From Glycine soja (Eukaryota; Streptophyta; Magnoliopsida; Fabales; Fabaceae): a stretch of 64,000 bases of DNA. Position numbers and translations under genes: made by a program. This document shows positions 35,160 through 45,421 of this stretch, piece after piece. Positions within the stretch are counted from its first letter, which is position 1, and every line of letters begins with the position of its first letter. The stretch lies in contig NC_041018.1 of assembly GCF_004193775.1 (NCBI RefSeq), forward strand, positions 34,230,913 to 34,294,912. The letters run 5' to 3'. The notes under the pieces were generated by a model that made no database searches, was not told the DNA's origin, and saw only the letters and a list, made by a program, of their open reading frames with translations.

Positions 35160-37340
35160 TTATTTTGTTTTCTACATGAGTACAACGATACCTTCTTTCT
35201 TTTACTATATATCTTCCCTTTTATATACCTTTTATATACATTTTCCCTTTATGCTTTCTGACCTTTTACTATGTGTGGACACCTTAATGTGCTTCTCTTT
35301 ATCCCAGATAACAAAGAGAAAAAATGGAGCACTGGCAGACCTTGGTTGTTTTAAGTACTATGCCAAGCTTGCAGGAGGATTGCTGATTCAGCTGTGTTCC
35401 TATAAAACCTGTGGAATTTTGATTTGGTTCTTTTTTTTATATCAGGTTTTGATTTTGATTTTCTATAGTTAGGATTCAAAAGAGGTTGTTTAAGTAAAGT
35501 AGTTTAGTTTTGTGATAGTTGTATCCCCTTCTGCTTTTTATTGTAAGGGATGATGGATTTTTTACTTTTTACTAATATGAATAAGAATGAATGAATAAAG
35601 TTAAGGTGAAATGCATTGGTAGCTATTTGTATTTTTTGTAAGGCTGTGATGAGAAGAAGCTTATTCTTTATTATTTTTATCCTAAAGTAAAACAATCTAT
35701 TCCTTGATAAGAAAAATAAAAAACGTGAATGGTGATTGGATTGATGATAAAATAGAATCATGGGTCTATAAATTATAAATTTCTATATTAGAATTCTACT
35801 TAATAATTTGTCCCCTCAACTTTACAGTTTAATTTTAGTCTCTCCCAAATATCCTTATAAAGCCACCCAAATCATAGCTTAATAACAAGAATAAGTCACT
35901 CTCTCACAAATCACAGTGGACACTCTCATATAAATCCATACCAAATTCTACCTTTTAATATTTATTTCCTTACTTATATTCTTTTGGGTTTCTAACTGAC
36001 TTAAGCATTACAATCCTTGCAATACTCCCACCACCTTACTTCTAACCCTGAATGTTTCCCAACACAATAGGCAACATCAACATATATATTAAAATAACAA
36101 TACTTATTTAATTTGAAATTCGATCAATACTTTAGTTTAAAATTCTATTCATATTCATTATTTTTTTCAACCTAAAATTCTACTTCAAAACAGGCTGTTT
36201 AGTTTTCTGAAAATATTTGCAGTTTTCATTTTTGAAAGACTATTTTTATTTTGAATCAATCAAATCATTTTAAGGGTGGGCCGTAAAATTATTTACCAAT
36301 TATGGCCCGTATAAAATTAATAGACCTATACCAACAGAATATGATAATTAATTTGAAGATTATGATTATTCCCATATCTGAACAAAATATTTAAAAATGA
36401 TTTCTAACTTTGTGCTTGATTTGCAGTTGTATAAAATATATATGCTTTAAAATATGAATTTGATTGATTCAAAATATATTGTGATTCAATTTTGATTGTT
36501 TCAAACAATTTGATTGCTTGCAGATAATTTGTAATTAATCAAAATAATTTTTAAAAGGGAAGATGACATGTGATAACTGCATGTTTAAATTTTGATTGAT
36601 TTCAAATAATAAATAATAAATACAATTAATTTTTTTGTATTGATAGTAACATATCATTATATTGAATTCGATTATATAATAAATCAAATGTAATAATGAC
36701 AAAAATATGATACAATGAAAATAAAAGCCTCTGGGAATTATTTTTTTGAAAAAATTTAACATTTTGAATGAAATAAAATTAATAGAATGAGAATATAGTA
36801 TAAAATGTTTAATGTTATTAAGAATATTTAATTACTTAGAAGATATAATTTAAATTTAAATTTTATAATGTTGAATGAAATAAAATTAATAGAATGAAAA
36901 TATAGTATAAAAATGTTTACTATTATTAATTTTTTTGTATTCATAGTAACATATCATTATATTGAATTCGATTATATAATAAATCAAATGTAATAATGAC
37001 AAAAGTATGATACAATGAAAATAAAAGCATCTGGGAAATTTTTTTTTTTAAAAAAAAATTTAACATTTTGAAACAATAATACACGGTAAAATTGCAACCA
37101 ATGCATTTAAAAAAACCATCCATTGGCAAGCTCCTTTTATTTCCAAAATCCCGAAATTGTTATAAATTAAAATAGAGAAAAATGGAAAAAAAAATTCATA
37201 CTAAAGTGAAATGAATAAAATAACTAATATTAAATAAGTCAATGCAATATAAAATGCATTATCTGGAAACCATAATGATTAAATTACAACTTTAAACTGT
37301 CAAAACAAAGTAACATAAAAATTTCTCCATCAATCAAAAT
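35160..37340. other. AT-rich Helitron interior with a direct repeat
   Basis: The frame at 35149-35472 has an acceptor-like CCCAG before ATAACAAAGAGAAAAAATGG, but no protein is recognised. A block of about 150 bp at about 36627-36775 recurs 300 bp further on at 36927-37070 with few differences (ATATCATTATATTGAATTCG). Nothing else is seen. Confidence 0.5.
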
Positions 37341-37350
37341 GGGGTCATCA

Positions 37351-37413
37351 TCAGTCTATTTTTCTCAGAACATGGTAACTCTTTTTTACATCCTCAGTTG
37401 CAGCTTCACCATC
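37351..37413 (-). pseudogene. Isolated terminal exon on the minus strand, unrecognised
   Basis: On the minus strand a good acceptor (TTTGTTTTGACAG) precedes 20 sense codons, DGEAATEDVKKSYHVLRKID, and a TGA at 37351-37353. It is charged and protein-like amid AT-rich non-coding DNA. No partner exon is visible upstream on that strand. It looks like the last exon of a host gene carried along by the Helitron; the source is unknown. Confidence 0.4.
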
Positions 37414-37419
37414 CTGTCA

Positions 37420-39600
37420 AAACAAAAATACTGAATGATATAAGAAACAATAGAAGGCTATCGTAAAAATTGCAAGAAAAACATTAATTTAATAAAGAAA
37501 ATCACAACTGATAAAATCCAAATATACAAAATTTTGTTTATGAATTGATAACAAAATTAATGGCATAGGGAGGGCTCCACTTTTCCGTGAGCATGAAATC
37601 ATGGATCTAAAATACTTGAATTTAGAATCTAAAATGCATATCATTGCGCGGTGGAGTGATCATGATTGGATGGAAGCACCAAATGAGTGGCCCGTTTAGA
37701 GTTATAACAAATTAATCCTCATATTATTTGAATATTTAAATAATATAAATGATACTCCTATTACACAATGGCTCAAGATTGAAGATCATATATCATCAAC
37801 ACACACGCAAAACCAAAAGGACTCTACAGAAGACGGTTTATTAAATATAAATATGGAAAAGGTATACCCTATACTAGATTCTTATGTAGACCCTTGGAAG
37901 AAAACTTAAGTGGAATCAAACTTTTGATATTTTATTATATATAATCCTAGGTGCATATATATCATAGATTTATTATAGACTCATACCCCATGATGGAACG
38001 AATATATGTAAACGTTAATGGGCAATAATAATAAATAATAAAAGTATATGAAACTGTGTGAAATCAGCTTCCCCTAATTGGAAGAAAAATGGTTCTATTA
38101 ATATTTAAAACTTATTTTGGGCATTTAATTATTCTTAATTAGTAAGAACTTAACAATCAATTGTATTTAAAAGGATGTTTTATGAATTCAAAATTTACAC
38201 AAAATATTAGGCAAATTTAACATATCTTTCCATTAATAGGTAATTAACAAATCAATTTTAAATATTCTGTTTGTATTTTTTTCAAATCACTAAACATATT
38301 CTGTTTGGATGTGAAAATAATTATAATTTAGACACCGAGTTATTCCTAATTAGGAGGTTCTTAACAATTAATTTTAAATATTACTATATCACTTTTAGCA
38401 TATTATTAAAACCAAGTTTTCTTTTGTATTTATTTTGACATTTAGTTATTCTTAATTAGTAGGAACTTAACAATGAATTATATTTAAAAGGATGTTTTAT
38501 GAATTCAAAATTTACACAAAATATTAGGCAAATTTAACCTATATTTCCATTAATAGGTATTTAACAAATCAATTTTAAATATTCTATTTGTATTTGAAAA
38601 TAATCATGCTTTTCAAATTACTAAACATATTCTGTTTGGATGTGAAAATAATTATAATTTAGACGTCGAGTTATTCCTAATTAGGAGGTTCTTAACAATT
38701 AATTTTAAATATTACCATAACACTTTTAGCATATTATTAAAACCAAGTTTTCTTTTGTATTTTTTTTTTGTCGTAATCATTGTCAAATTATAAAAGCTTA
38801 AATGTAATATCCTGTTACTTAACCATCAATCTTAAACTAAGATCATTTTAAATATATTAAAATAATTTGATGATTATTTTATATACTTTAGATAAATTGA
38901 GTGACCAATATAAATCTTTTAATAATGAATGATATTGAAACTTCCAAAAATAATAAATAACTAAAATAAATTATTTATAAAAAAAATCAGATAAAAGAAA
39001 ATCAAAATCATCATTTAGGCGTTGAGTTATGTCCCTTAATATATTCTTTCTTTTCTATTTTTCAAATGGAATGGAAGAAATTGGAAATTTGCTTTCTTTT
39101 ATGGTAACTTTTTCCTTTCTTTCCAAGCTTTACTGTCCCACAAGCAAAGGAATAGATTTATTTTGATCCGATGTGCCGCTGTATTGCCGCTATCACTGTG
39201 ACGGGGTCAACAACTTTTTTCAGTTGATTTGATCCAATGTGCCTCCATTTTCCATGTTTAATAATACCGCTCGTGTTCTGTACTTCTTATGGAGGCGTGT
39301 CTCTTTTTGTTAATGTTCTCATGTTTTGAATTTGAATTCAGATTTTTTGTAGTTAGTTATTTGACTTAAATGTCATTTCAATCTCCTTATTTTGTTTAAT
39401 ATACACATTTGGCTTTTTATCCTAAAGACATTTAATTTTATTTTCCTTTATAATTTTGCTCACATTTTTTAATTTTTAAATGTTTTATTTCTTATCTTTT
39501 TTTTTATTATATTGAATTCTTAATTTAATATATTCATTTAAGGTACTATTAAAAATGTATTGGTCGGTTACAAAGTAAAAAAAGAAAAAAAAATATAAGT
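37420..39600. other. AT-rich stretch with a 335-bp direct repeat
   Basis: Sequence at about 38122-38450 (TATTCTTAATTAGTAAGAAC, AGGATGTTTTATGAATTC, ACTAAACATATTCTGTTTGG) recurs at about 38448-38765 with small changes, making a diverged tandem pair. No coding sense on either strand. Confidence 0.6.
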
Positions 39601-39629
39601 AAAATTAAAGATTAAACGAAGAGTGGTTG

Positions 39630-40010
39630 ATATCGGAATTCTGTCCTGTTGACACCTGTCCAATAAAAAATTAATTAACTCTCTACCTTCTTTGCTCACT
39701 TCAGTCCACTTGCAAGGCTTCATCCTTCTCTGAAGGTTTGTGTTTAGAAGGCCCCTTTCCTCTTTTTGTGCCAACTGTTGCAATTCCTCCCCTTTCTAAA
39801 TTAATTTATTTATTTATTTTCACAACCACCAAGCCACATGTTACTTTCTAATTGTCGGATTTCTGGATTCTCTCCCCCCCCCCTCCCTCTTTCTCTTCCT
39901 CAACTTCTTCTTTTTTCTTCTCTATCAATATTCAGTTTTCCCTCTTTTCTCTTCCTCAACTTCTCCTTTTTTTTTTTCTGTTTTTCCTCCTTTATTCTTT
40001 TACAAAAAAA
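39630..40010 (+). promoter_or_regulatory. Leader-like module, copy 2
   Basis: Repeats the order of copy 1: TCCTGTTGACACCTGTCC, AAGGCTTCATCCTTCTCTG, GAAGGTTTGTGTTTAGAAGG, GCCAACTGTTGCAATTCC, AAGCCACATG, then a CT-rich tract. Diverged by substitutions and small gaps, so the duplication is not recent. Confidence 0.45.
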
Positions 40011-40494
40011 TTCATTTCATTATTTTTTTACATCCCTTTCCATTTTATGAAAAATTAAAAATACCGAAAATATGTGAAATATAACTTCAATATTGTCTAA
40101 GGTTACCTTACTTTTGTCATCTACAGTTTTATATGGGCCATAATTAAAACAGGCATTAAATATTATTAATAACATTAAATATTTTTATACTAAATTCTCA
40201 TTCTATTAATTTTATTTCATTCAACATTATAAAATTAAAATTAAAATTATGTCTTTTAAGTCAGACAAATGATTTTAAAAAAAATTATATATATATATAT
40301 ATATATATATTTCATTTTAAAAATTAAAAAAGTAACTTCTCCTAATTTAATATTTTATATAAATATAAATTCATACATATATAAGAAAAGTTAATAATTA
40401 AATGATGTGTTCCATCCGATTTTTAAAAAACATTAAACTGTCTTCTTTATTTTAACTGGCTAAAAATATGGTTGATATTTTTATCTTTTTCCCT

Positions 40495-40960
40495 CCTCAA
40501 TTCTGAAGCTGTGTTTTAATAGACCACTTCTCTCTTCCTTAGTGTCAACTATTGCAATTTTTTTTAAAAAAATTATTTATTATCAATTTGGTCTTCTTGA
40601 TTAGTTGACGCCTGGACTCCACTTTCCTCTGTGTACATCTAAGACGCGTGCTTTCTCCCCTCAATCTCACCACTCTCCAATATTTCATTCTCACCTCTTT
40701 TCTAGCTCCCGTGGAGTCTGGAAGCGTTCTCGAGCCTTCTCGCTTTCCACATGTTTTGCTTTTTTCCATTTCTCTCTCTCATGCATTTTCACTCTTTCTT
40801 TTCTTATCTTTTTTTTTTCTTTTGTCTCTGTCACTACCTTCTTCTCTCTCTTCCTCTCTTACTCAGCAAGTTTGTATTCTTTTATTTTTTGGTTTATGGT
40901 TAAATTTTTTCATCTTCATAAAAAAGTTTTGGGTTTTATGATTTTTCCCAAGACAAAATC
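40495..40960 (+). promoter_or_regulatory. Leader-like module, copy 3
   Basis: Starts CCTCAATTCTGAAGCTGTG, then AGTGTCAACTATTGCAATTT, the third version of the same layout, followed by GTTGACGCCTGGACTCC and a CT-rich tract with an ATG-led frame at 40605-41201 that looks like low-complexity leader. It is the closest module upstream of the B3-like pseudogene. Confidence 0.4.
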
Positions 40961-41396
40961 TTTAATTTTTTTCAGGTGTTCTCCCTTTATTTTGTTTTTT
41001 GAGTTTTCACAAATATTTTTTTATATACCTTCTTCTCATATTTTTATTTGTGCATACCTGTCATATTATATACATGCTGATTATTTTTTGCTCATATATT
41101 TGTTTCCCTACATTTTTATAAATATCAATATTGGTTGTGGACATTCAATTAAAAAAAAAACACTTTGGCTGTGTACGCCACCACAAATACATTCACAATG
41201 ATTCACATGACTCTCCACCTCCAATCTTGCCATACTGCATTGAATGCTCGACAATTCTCAAACCCCTCCGTATTCCGCCACTTCAACATTTTCACCAATC
41301 ACTGTGTCACTGCAACATTTATTCTCCACAGACCACTTCTTCGGCAAATATTCAATGTTCATTCCTTTAACAAAAAATACTGAAACGGCTCGGAGA

Positions 41397-43035
41397 ATGG
41401 CTTCAGAGTTATCAACTGAGACAACCAAGACAAGTACCAGTTCTGATTCATCATCAGCAACAAGCAAGGTGAATGTAAAACCAATTACTCGCTTACTTTT
41501 TCAAATTACTTTGAACATTGCTCATTCTCTGTTTTCCTTTTTCGGTTTGGGTTTTTGTTTTGCTTCTTACTCGCTCAGCTTTTGATTTCCTTTGCATGTA
41601 ATCGTTTTATTTTTTATTTGGTTTTTATGTATATTGCTTTCGACTGAAATACTGAAAAAATGTGTGACCTTTGTCATACCTAGGTTTTCTTTGTCTCCTG
41701 CTATTCTGATCTTGATCCAGCTATGAAACAAACCCTTCTTTCTTCCTTTATGTTTTGAATGCATACAGGGATATATTTTGACTTATTAATATTGTCAACT
41801 GTTGTAAACATTATTTTCTTCATTTTTTACCAGCAGACAACAAATACACAATTTCCATTGTTATTTGCTTTGTTTATTTGGAATATACCACTGATAGATA
41901 GCAATTAAATATAATATTCTGCTGGTAGGATTGTTATTTCCTCTGTTTCTTCATGACTTTGCACGTTACAATTCCTTTTTTTATGCTTATTCTTTACCTC
42001 AATTGTTTCTGGATAGCAAATTATGCTGCTAAACTTTGGAATTTAAGCCTATATTGATCTCTCATCTTCAACAATAGTCGCACATTGTAATTCTAGAACA
42101 AACCACAAAACACTGATAGTCCTATTCATTCATTTTATTATGTTGTTGTCATTCTCCAAATATTTTACATTTTCCTATTTCAGGACCATACTTGATTTTA
42201 ATTTTTTGCATTTCCTCTCACTGCAGATTCAATATCCAATTCACACAAATCCATTAATACTACAGTTCACTGCAGTATTACACAATGATATGGTAATGTT
42301 ACATACTAATTCTTTTTATTCTTCATATAGTTTCATATTTGCTTTCTTGCTATGATTATTTGCAGAACATTATAGAAGTACCCTCTTTTTACCATCGACA
42401 ATGGGCACCAGAATACCCTGAGTTTGTCAACTTTAGATATGATGGAACAATATACCAAATCAGGCTAAGGCAGTATCGGGCAAAAGTCTACTTTGCGGAA
42501 GGGCTGAAAGAATTCAAAAAAGATTTATCAATTTTTGAATCTGTGATGATTAAATTCTTGGCATGCAACAACAAATTCATGTTTGATCTTTATTTCGTTC
42601 CCTCACTGGAATGCCTGACTTGCGGAAGGCCAAAAGTTATGTCAAGACAACATATTTGGACAGTTGAAATCACACAATCAATGCTTGGTGCACCCGGACA
42701 ACTGGTAACAATGAAAACCTCTTCAATGTTGCTTATCAATTCAGGCTTATATATCATGCTATTTTTTTCCCATGTAGAGACTCCCCAACTGTGTCATGAC
42801 ACATGTAAATGTCTGCGGTCAACACATGACCATTCTCAGAAGATTTGGACCTCCATTATAGTGGAATGTTGTCGTGGTTGATGGTGGAGTTGGGCGCAAA
42901 TATGTTGTACAACCATGGTATCAATTCCTTGCAGATAATGATTTCTCCCACGGTGATGAAGTCTCCTTCTATTACAGGACCATTGATAAAATATAGGAAA
43001 TTGTCATCCACCGGAGAAAGAATTGGGACTATTAG
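41397..43035 (+). pseudogene. B3-like DNA-binding protein, four exons, two in-frame stops
   Basis: Exons 41397-41468 (MASELSTETTKTSTSSDSSS; acidic/Ser-rich start), 42227-42292, 42366-42704 and 42778-43035, all in phase 0 with GT/AG borders. Exon 3 holds PSFYHRQWAPEYPEFVNFRY and IWTVEITQSMLG. Exon 4 carries a second, more typical B3 C-terminal half: KYVVQPWYQFLADNDFSHGD, then EVSFYYR. B3 domains are plant transcription-factor DNA-binding barrels (REM/ARF/LAV type). Two TAG codons interrupt exon 4, one before WNVVV and one before EIVIHRR, each where a sense codon is expected. The frame is otherwise kept to the terminal TAG at 43033-43035. The spliced length would be 244 codons. Cargo of the Helitron. 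Confidence 0.6.
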
Positions 43036-43039
43036 CTTT

Positions 43040-44140
43040 AGTTTATGTACTTTGATTTATCTATCTTTTTGTCTTTTATGTTTTTCCCCTCTCCTCTCAT
43101 TTAATTGAAACAACATTTATTTTTTTGTGTTGGCATTTTCATTTTCACCCACTCCTTTTGTTCCTTTCGTTTTCTTCTTTTTAACTACACCCATAAAAAA
43201 TTGGCCTTGCTTCTGTTCTCTTGGCTTTTGCATTTTGGGTACTGTCATTCAATTTTTAATTTTGTGGTTTTTTTTTGTTCTGCTAACCTTTGTGGGTACA
43301 TGTTTTCTTACATGAGTATTGGTTCATAAAAACATTTTTATTTTGTTTTCTGACTTCTCACAATACAATCACTATTGTATGCACATGTTATTTTTATTTT
43401 ATTTTCAACATGAATATTATTGGTAAAGCCACAGTTAAGCATTTTGTGCATCAACTATATTTCTGATGCAGTTGACATGTGTTACACATAAATTTTGGCT
43501 TTCAGATTTTGTTTTGTCGTATGACATTGTTAACAAATGTATCACTCAATTTTCAGATTTCATGGTTTGAATTTGAATGAAATGACTTTGTTTAATTTAA
43601 TCTTCTATATTATTAATTTATAACTGCTGTACTACAAATTTTTGGTATGGTAAACTAAACATTGTTGATAAAGCAATATTATTGTTTACTTTGCTCATCT
43701 TACACATTCCATGCTATAGTGATCTTATATTTATTTGTTGCCTCTTCCAGTGTTTATGTTTTATAGACCAAGTAATATTCATGATCTGTTTTCAGATTTA
43801 CTTGATCAGAAAAAAAAAAAATCCTATCACACCATGCTGTGTTCTTAGACCACATTAATATATATAATTTATGTGGAAAAAAAATTTTCATACGAAAGTG
43901 AACTTTTGGTTTGTCTTGCATTTGCTTCTTTTTTTGCGGTTATGTGTTCATTGTCTGTTAACCTTTTTCAGTTTCTTTTGGACTGAAAGTGGTGAAAACA
44001 TGCGTGAGCTATGTCTGATTCTAATTTACATTGCTACTGTTTATGCCTTTCTGTTCGTTTTGATGCCAACTACTGTTTCTGTTTTGCTCTTTTTTACACA
44101 CGTTTGTATGTGGTTCGTTTTGGTCTTTGTGTTCGTTTGC
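43040..44140. other. T-rich downstream region, no gene
   Basis: T-rich text with hydrophobic chance frames (43105-43329, 43871-44155). Fragments such as TTTTATTTTGTTTTCTGACT at about 43338 echo the spacer text of the 34-35 kb array, so it shares ancestry with it. Confidence 0.5.
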
Positions 44141-44149
44141 ATACAATAT

Positions 44150-45070
44150 TTTTGAATTTATTTCCTATGTTTCTTTTATATAATTTAAATCAATTTCAAA
44201 ATGTTTCCAACACAATCAACTCTTTTTACAAATTATCTTTATATTATATACAAACAACACCTTGACTAATCCCAACACAGAACCCTGACTATTAATATTT
44301 GTACCACTTACAGTAAAATACCCTGCAAACCCGCAATATTTTATAATTTATTTCCTATGTTTGTTTTATATAATTTAAAATAATTTCAAAATGTTTCCGA
44401 CACAATCAACTCTTTTTACAAACAATCTTTATGTTATATACAAACAGGACCCTGACTAATAGTATTTATGCCCACTAATTATGCAAATTTAGTCTTTCTT
44501 CACAATAAAATACATCTAAAATAAAATTTTCCCTGCAAAACCATAATATTTTTAAATTAATTTCCTATATTTCTTTTATATAATTTAAATCAATTTCAAA
44601 ATATTTCCAACACAATCAACTATTTTTGTAAATTATCTTTATGTTATATACAAACAGCACACTGACTATTTATCTTATATACAAACAGCACCATGACTAA
44701 TAGTATTTATGTTGACGCGAGAGTCTCACGTACGGTTCCTTTTAGAAGGGTGTGATACCACCACCTATTAGGCCCACTACAAAATTATTTTAAAAATTTA
44801 GTCCCTCTTCACAATTAAATACATCTAAAATAATTTTTTTCCTGAAAAACAAAATATTTTTTATTTTATTTCCTATGTTTATTTTATATAATTTAAATCA
44901 ATTTTAAAATATTTTCAACACAATCAACTCTTCATACAAATTATCTTTATGTTATATGCAAACAGCATGTTAACAAATAATATTCATGTCACTTACAGTA
45001 AAATTATACAAACAGCACCCTGACAAATATTATTTATTCACTTATAGTCTAATGATACAAACATCACTTT
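44150..45070. repeat. Diverged tandem repeat near the Helitron 3' end
   Basis: About four copies of a unit of roughly 190-300 bp, recognised by TTTCCTATGTTTCTTTTATA, TTTCAAAATGTTTCCAACAC and CAATCAACTCTTTTTACAAA, at about 44160, 44345, 44560 and 44870, then shorter pieces up to the terminus. AT-rich tandem repeats next to the 3' end are common in plant Helitrons. Confidence 0.75.
44711..44775. other. GC-richer patch, possibly organellar group II intron-derived
   Basis: GACGCGAGAGTCTCACGTAC, then GGTTCC..., ...GAAGGGTGTGATACCACC, sits abruptly in one tandem unit at a point where the other units run straight through. CACGTACGGTTC-type text occurs in plant organelle group II introns, so a plastid or mitochondrial insert is possible. 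From memory only. Confidence 0.3.
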
Positions 45071-45109
45071 AACAAATAATATTTATGTCACTTATAGTAA
45101 AATACCGAC

Positions 45110-45137
45110 CCGTGCATCGCACGGGCTCTCCACTAGT
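45110..45137 (+). terminator. Helitron 3' terminal hairpin and CTAG
   Basis: 7-bp perfect stem CCCGTGC/GCACGGG with loop ATC, spacer CTCTCCA, end CTAG, next base T. This is the signal at which rolling-circle transposition terminates. Confidence 0.85.
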
Positions 45138-45421
45138 TTATTTGATAGTATAGTCTTTTTCTTTCTGCTGAAAAGTTATAACTAATTTTTATTTTACTAC
45201 ATCTCAATTAAAATGCACCTAGCTTTTTAAAGTTTGGTTTTCTTTCTCAAAAATCTTATAAAATATTTGAAAATTTAACAAAAAGTAAGACCCATAAAAC
45301 ATTTGAAAATTCAACGTGGCAGTAGTATCAAAATACTGCAATATTAAAAATAAAAGACAATATATTGTTTTTTATCACAGAAAAAGAAATGCACACAATA
45401 AATTTTGTTTTTGTATTTTGA

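Larger units (their letters stand above)
33106..45137 (+). mobile_element. Probable non-autonomous Helitron, about 12.0 kb
   Basis: The 3' end is convincing: CCCGTGC-ATC-GCACGGG hairpin (45110-45126), a 7-nt spacer, then CTAG at 45134-45137 followed by T, the standard Helitron terminus and AT target. The 5' end is inferred as the TC at 33106, preceded by A (TCTATATAATTATACAAAC) and just upstream of the first leader-like module. Another start inside the interval is possible, for example before the second module at 39.6 kb. No Rep/helicase sense is present. The cargo is a B3-like pseudogene, repeated leader modules and an exon array. Confidence 0.5.

Noticed and set aside
35149..35472. 107-codon frame after the micro-ORF array
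   Set aside because: Hydrophobic T-rich start with no recognisable domain; splice-like CCCAG alone is weak support.
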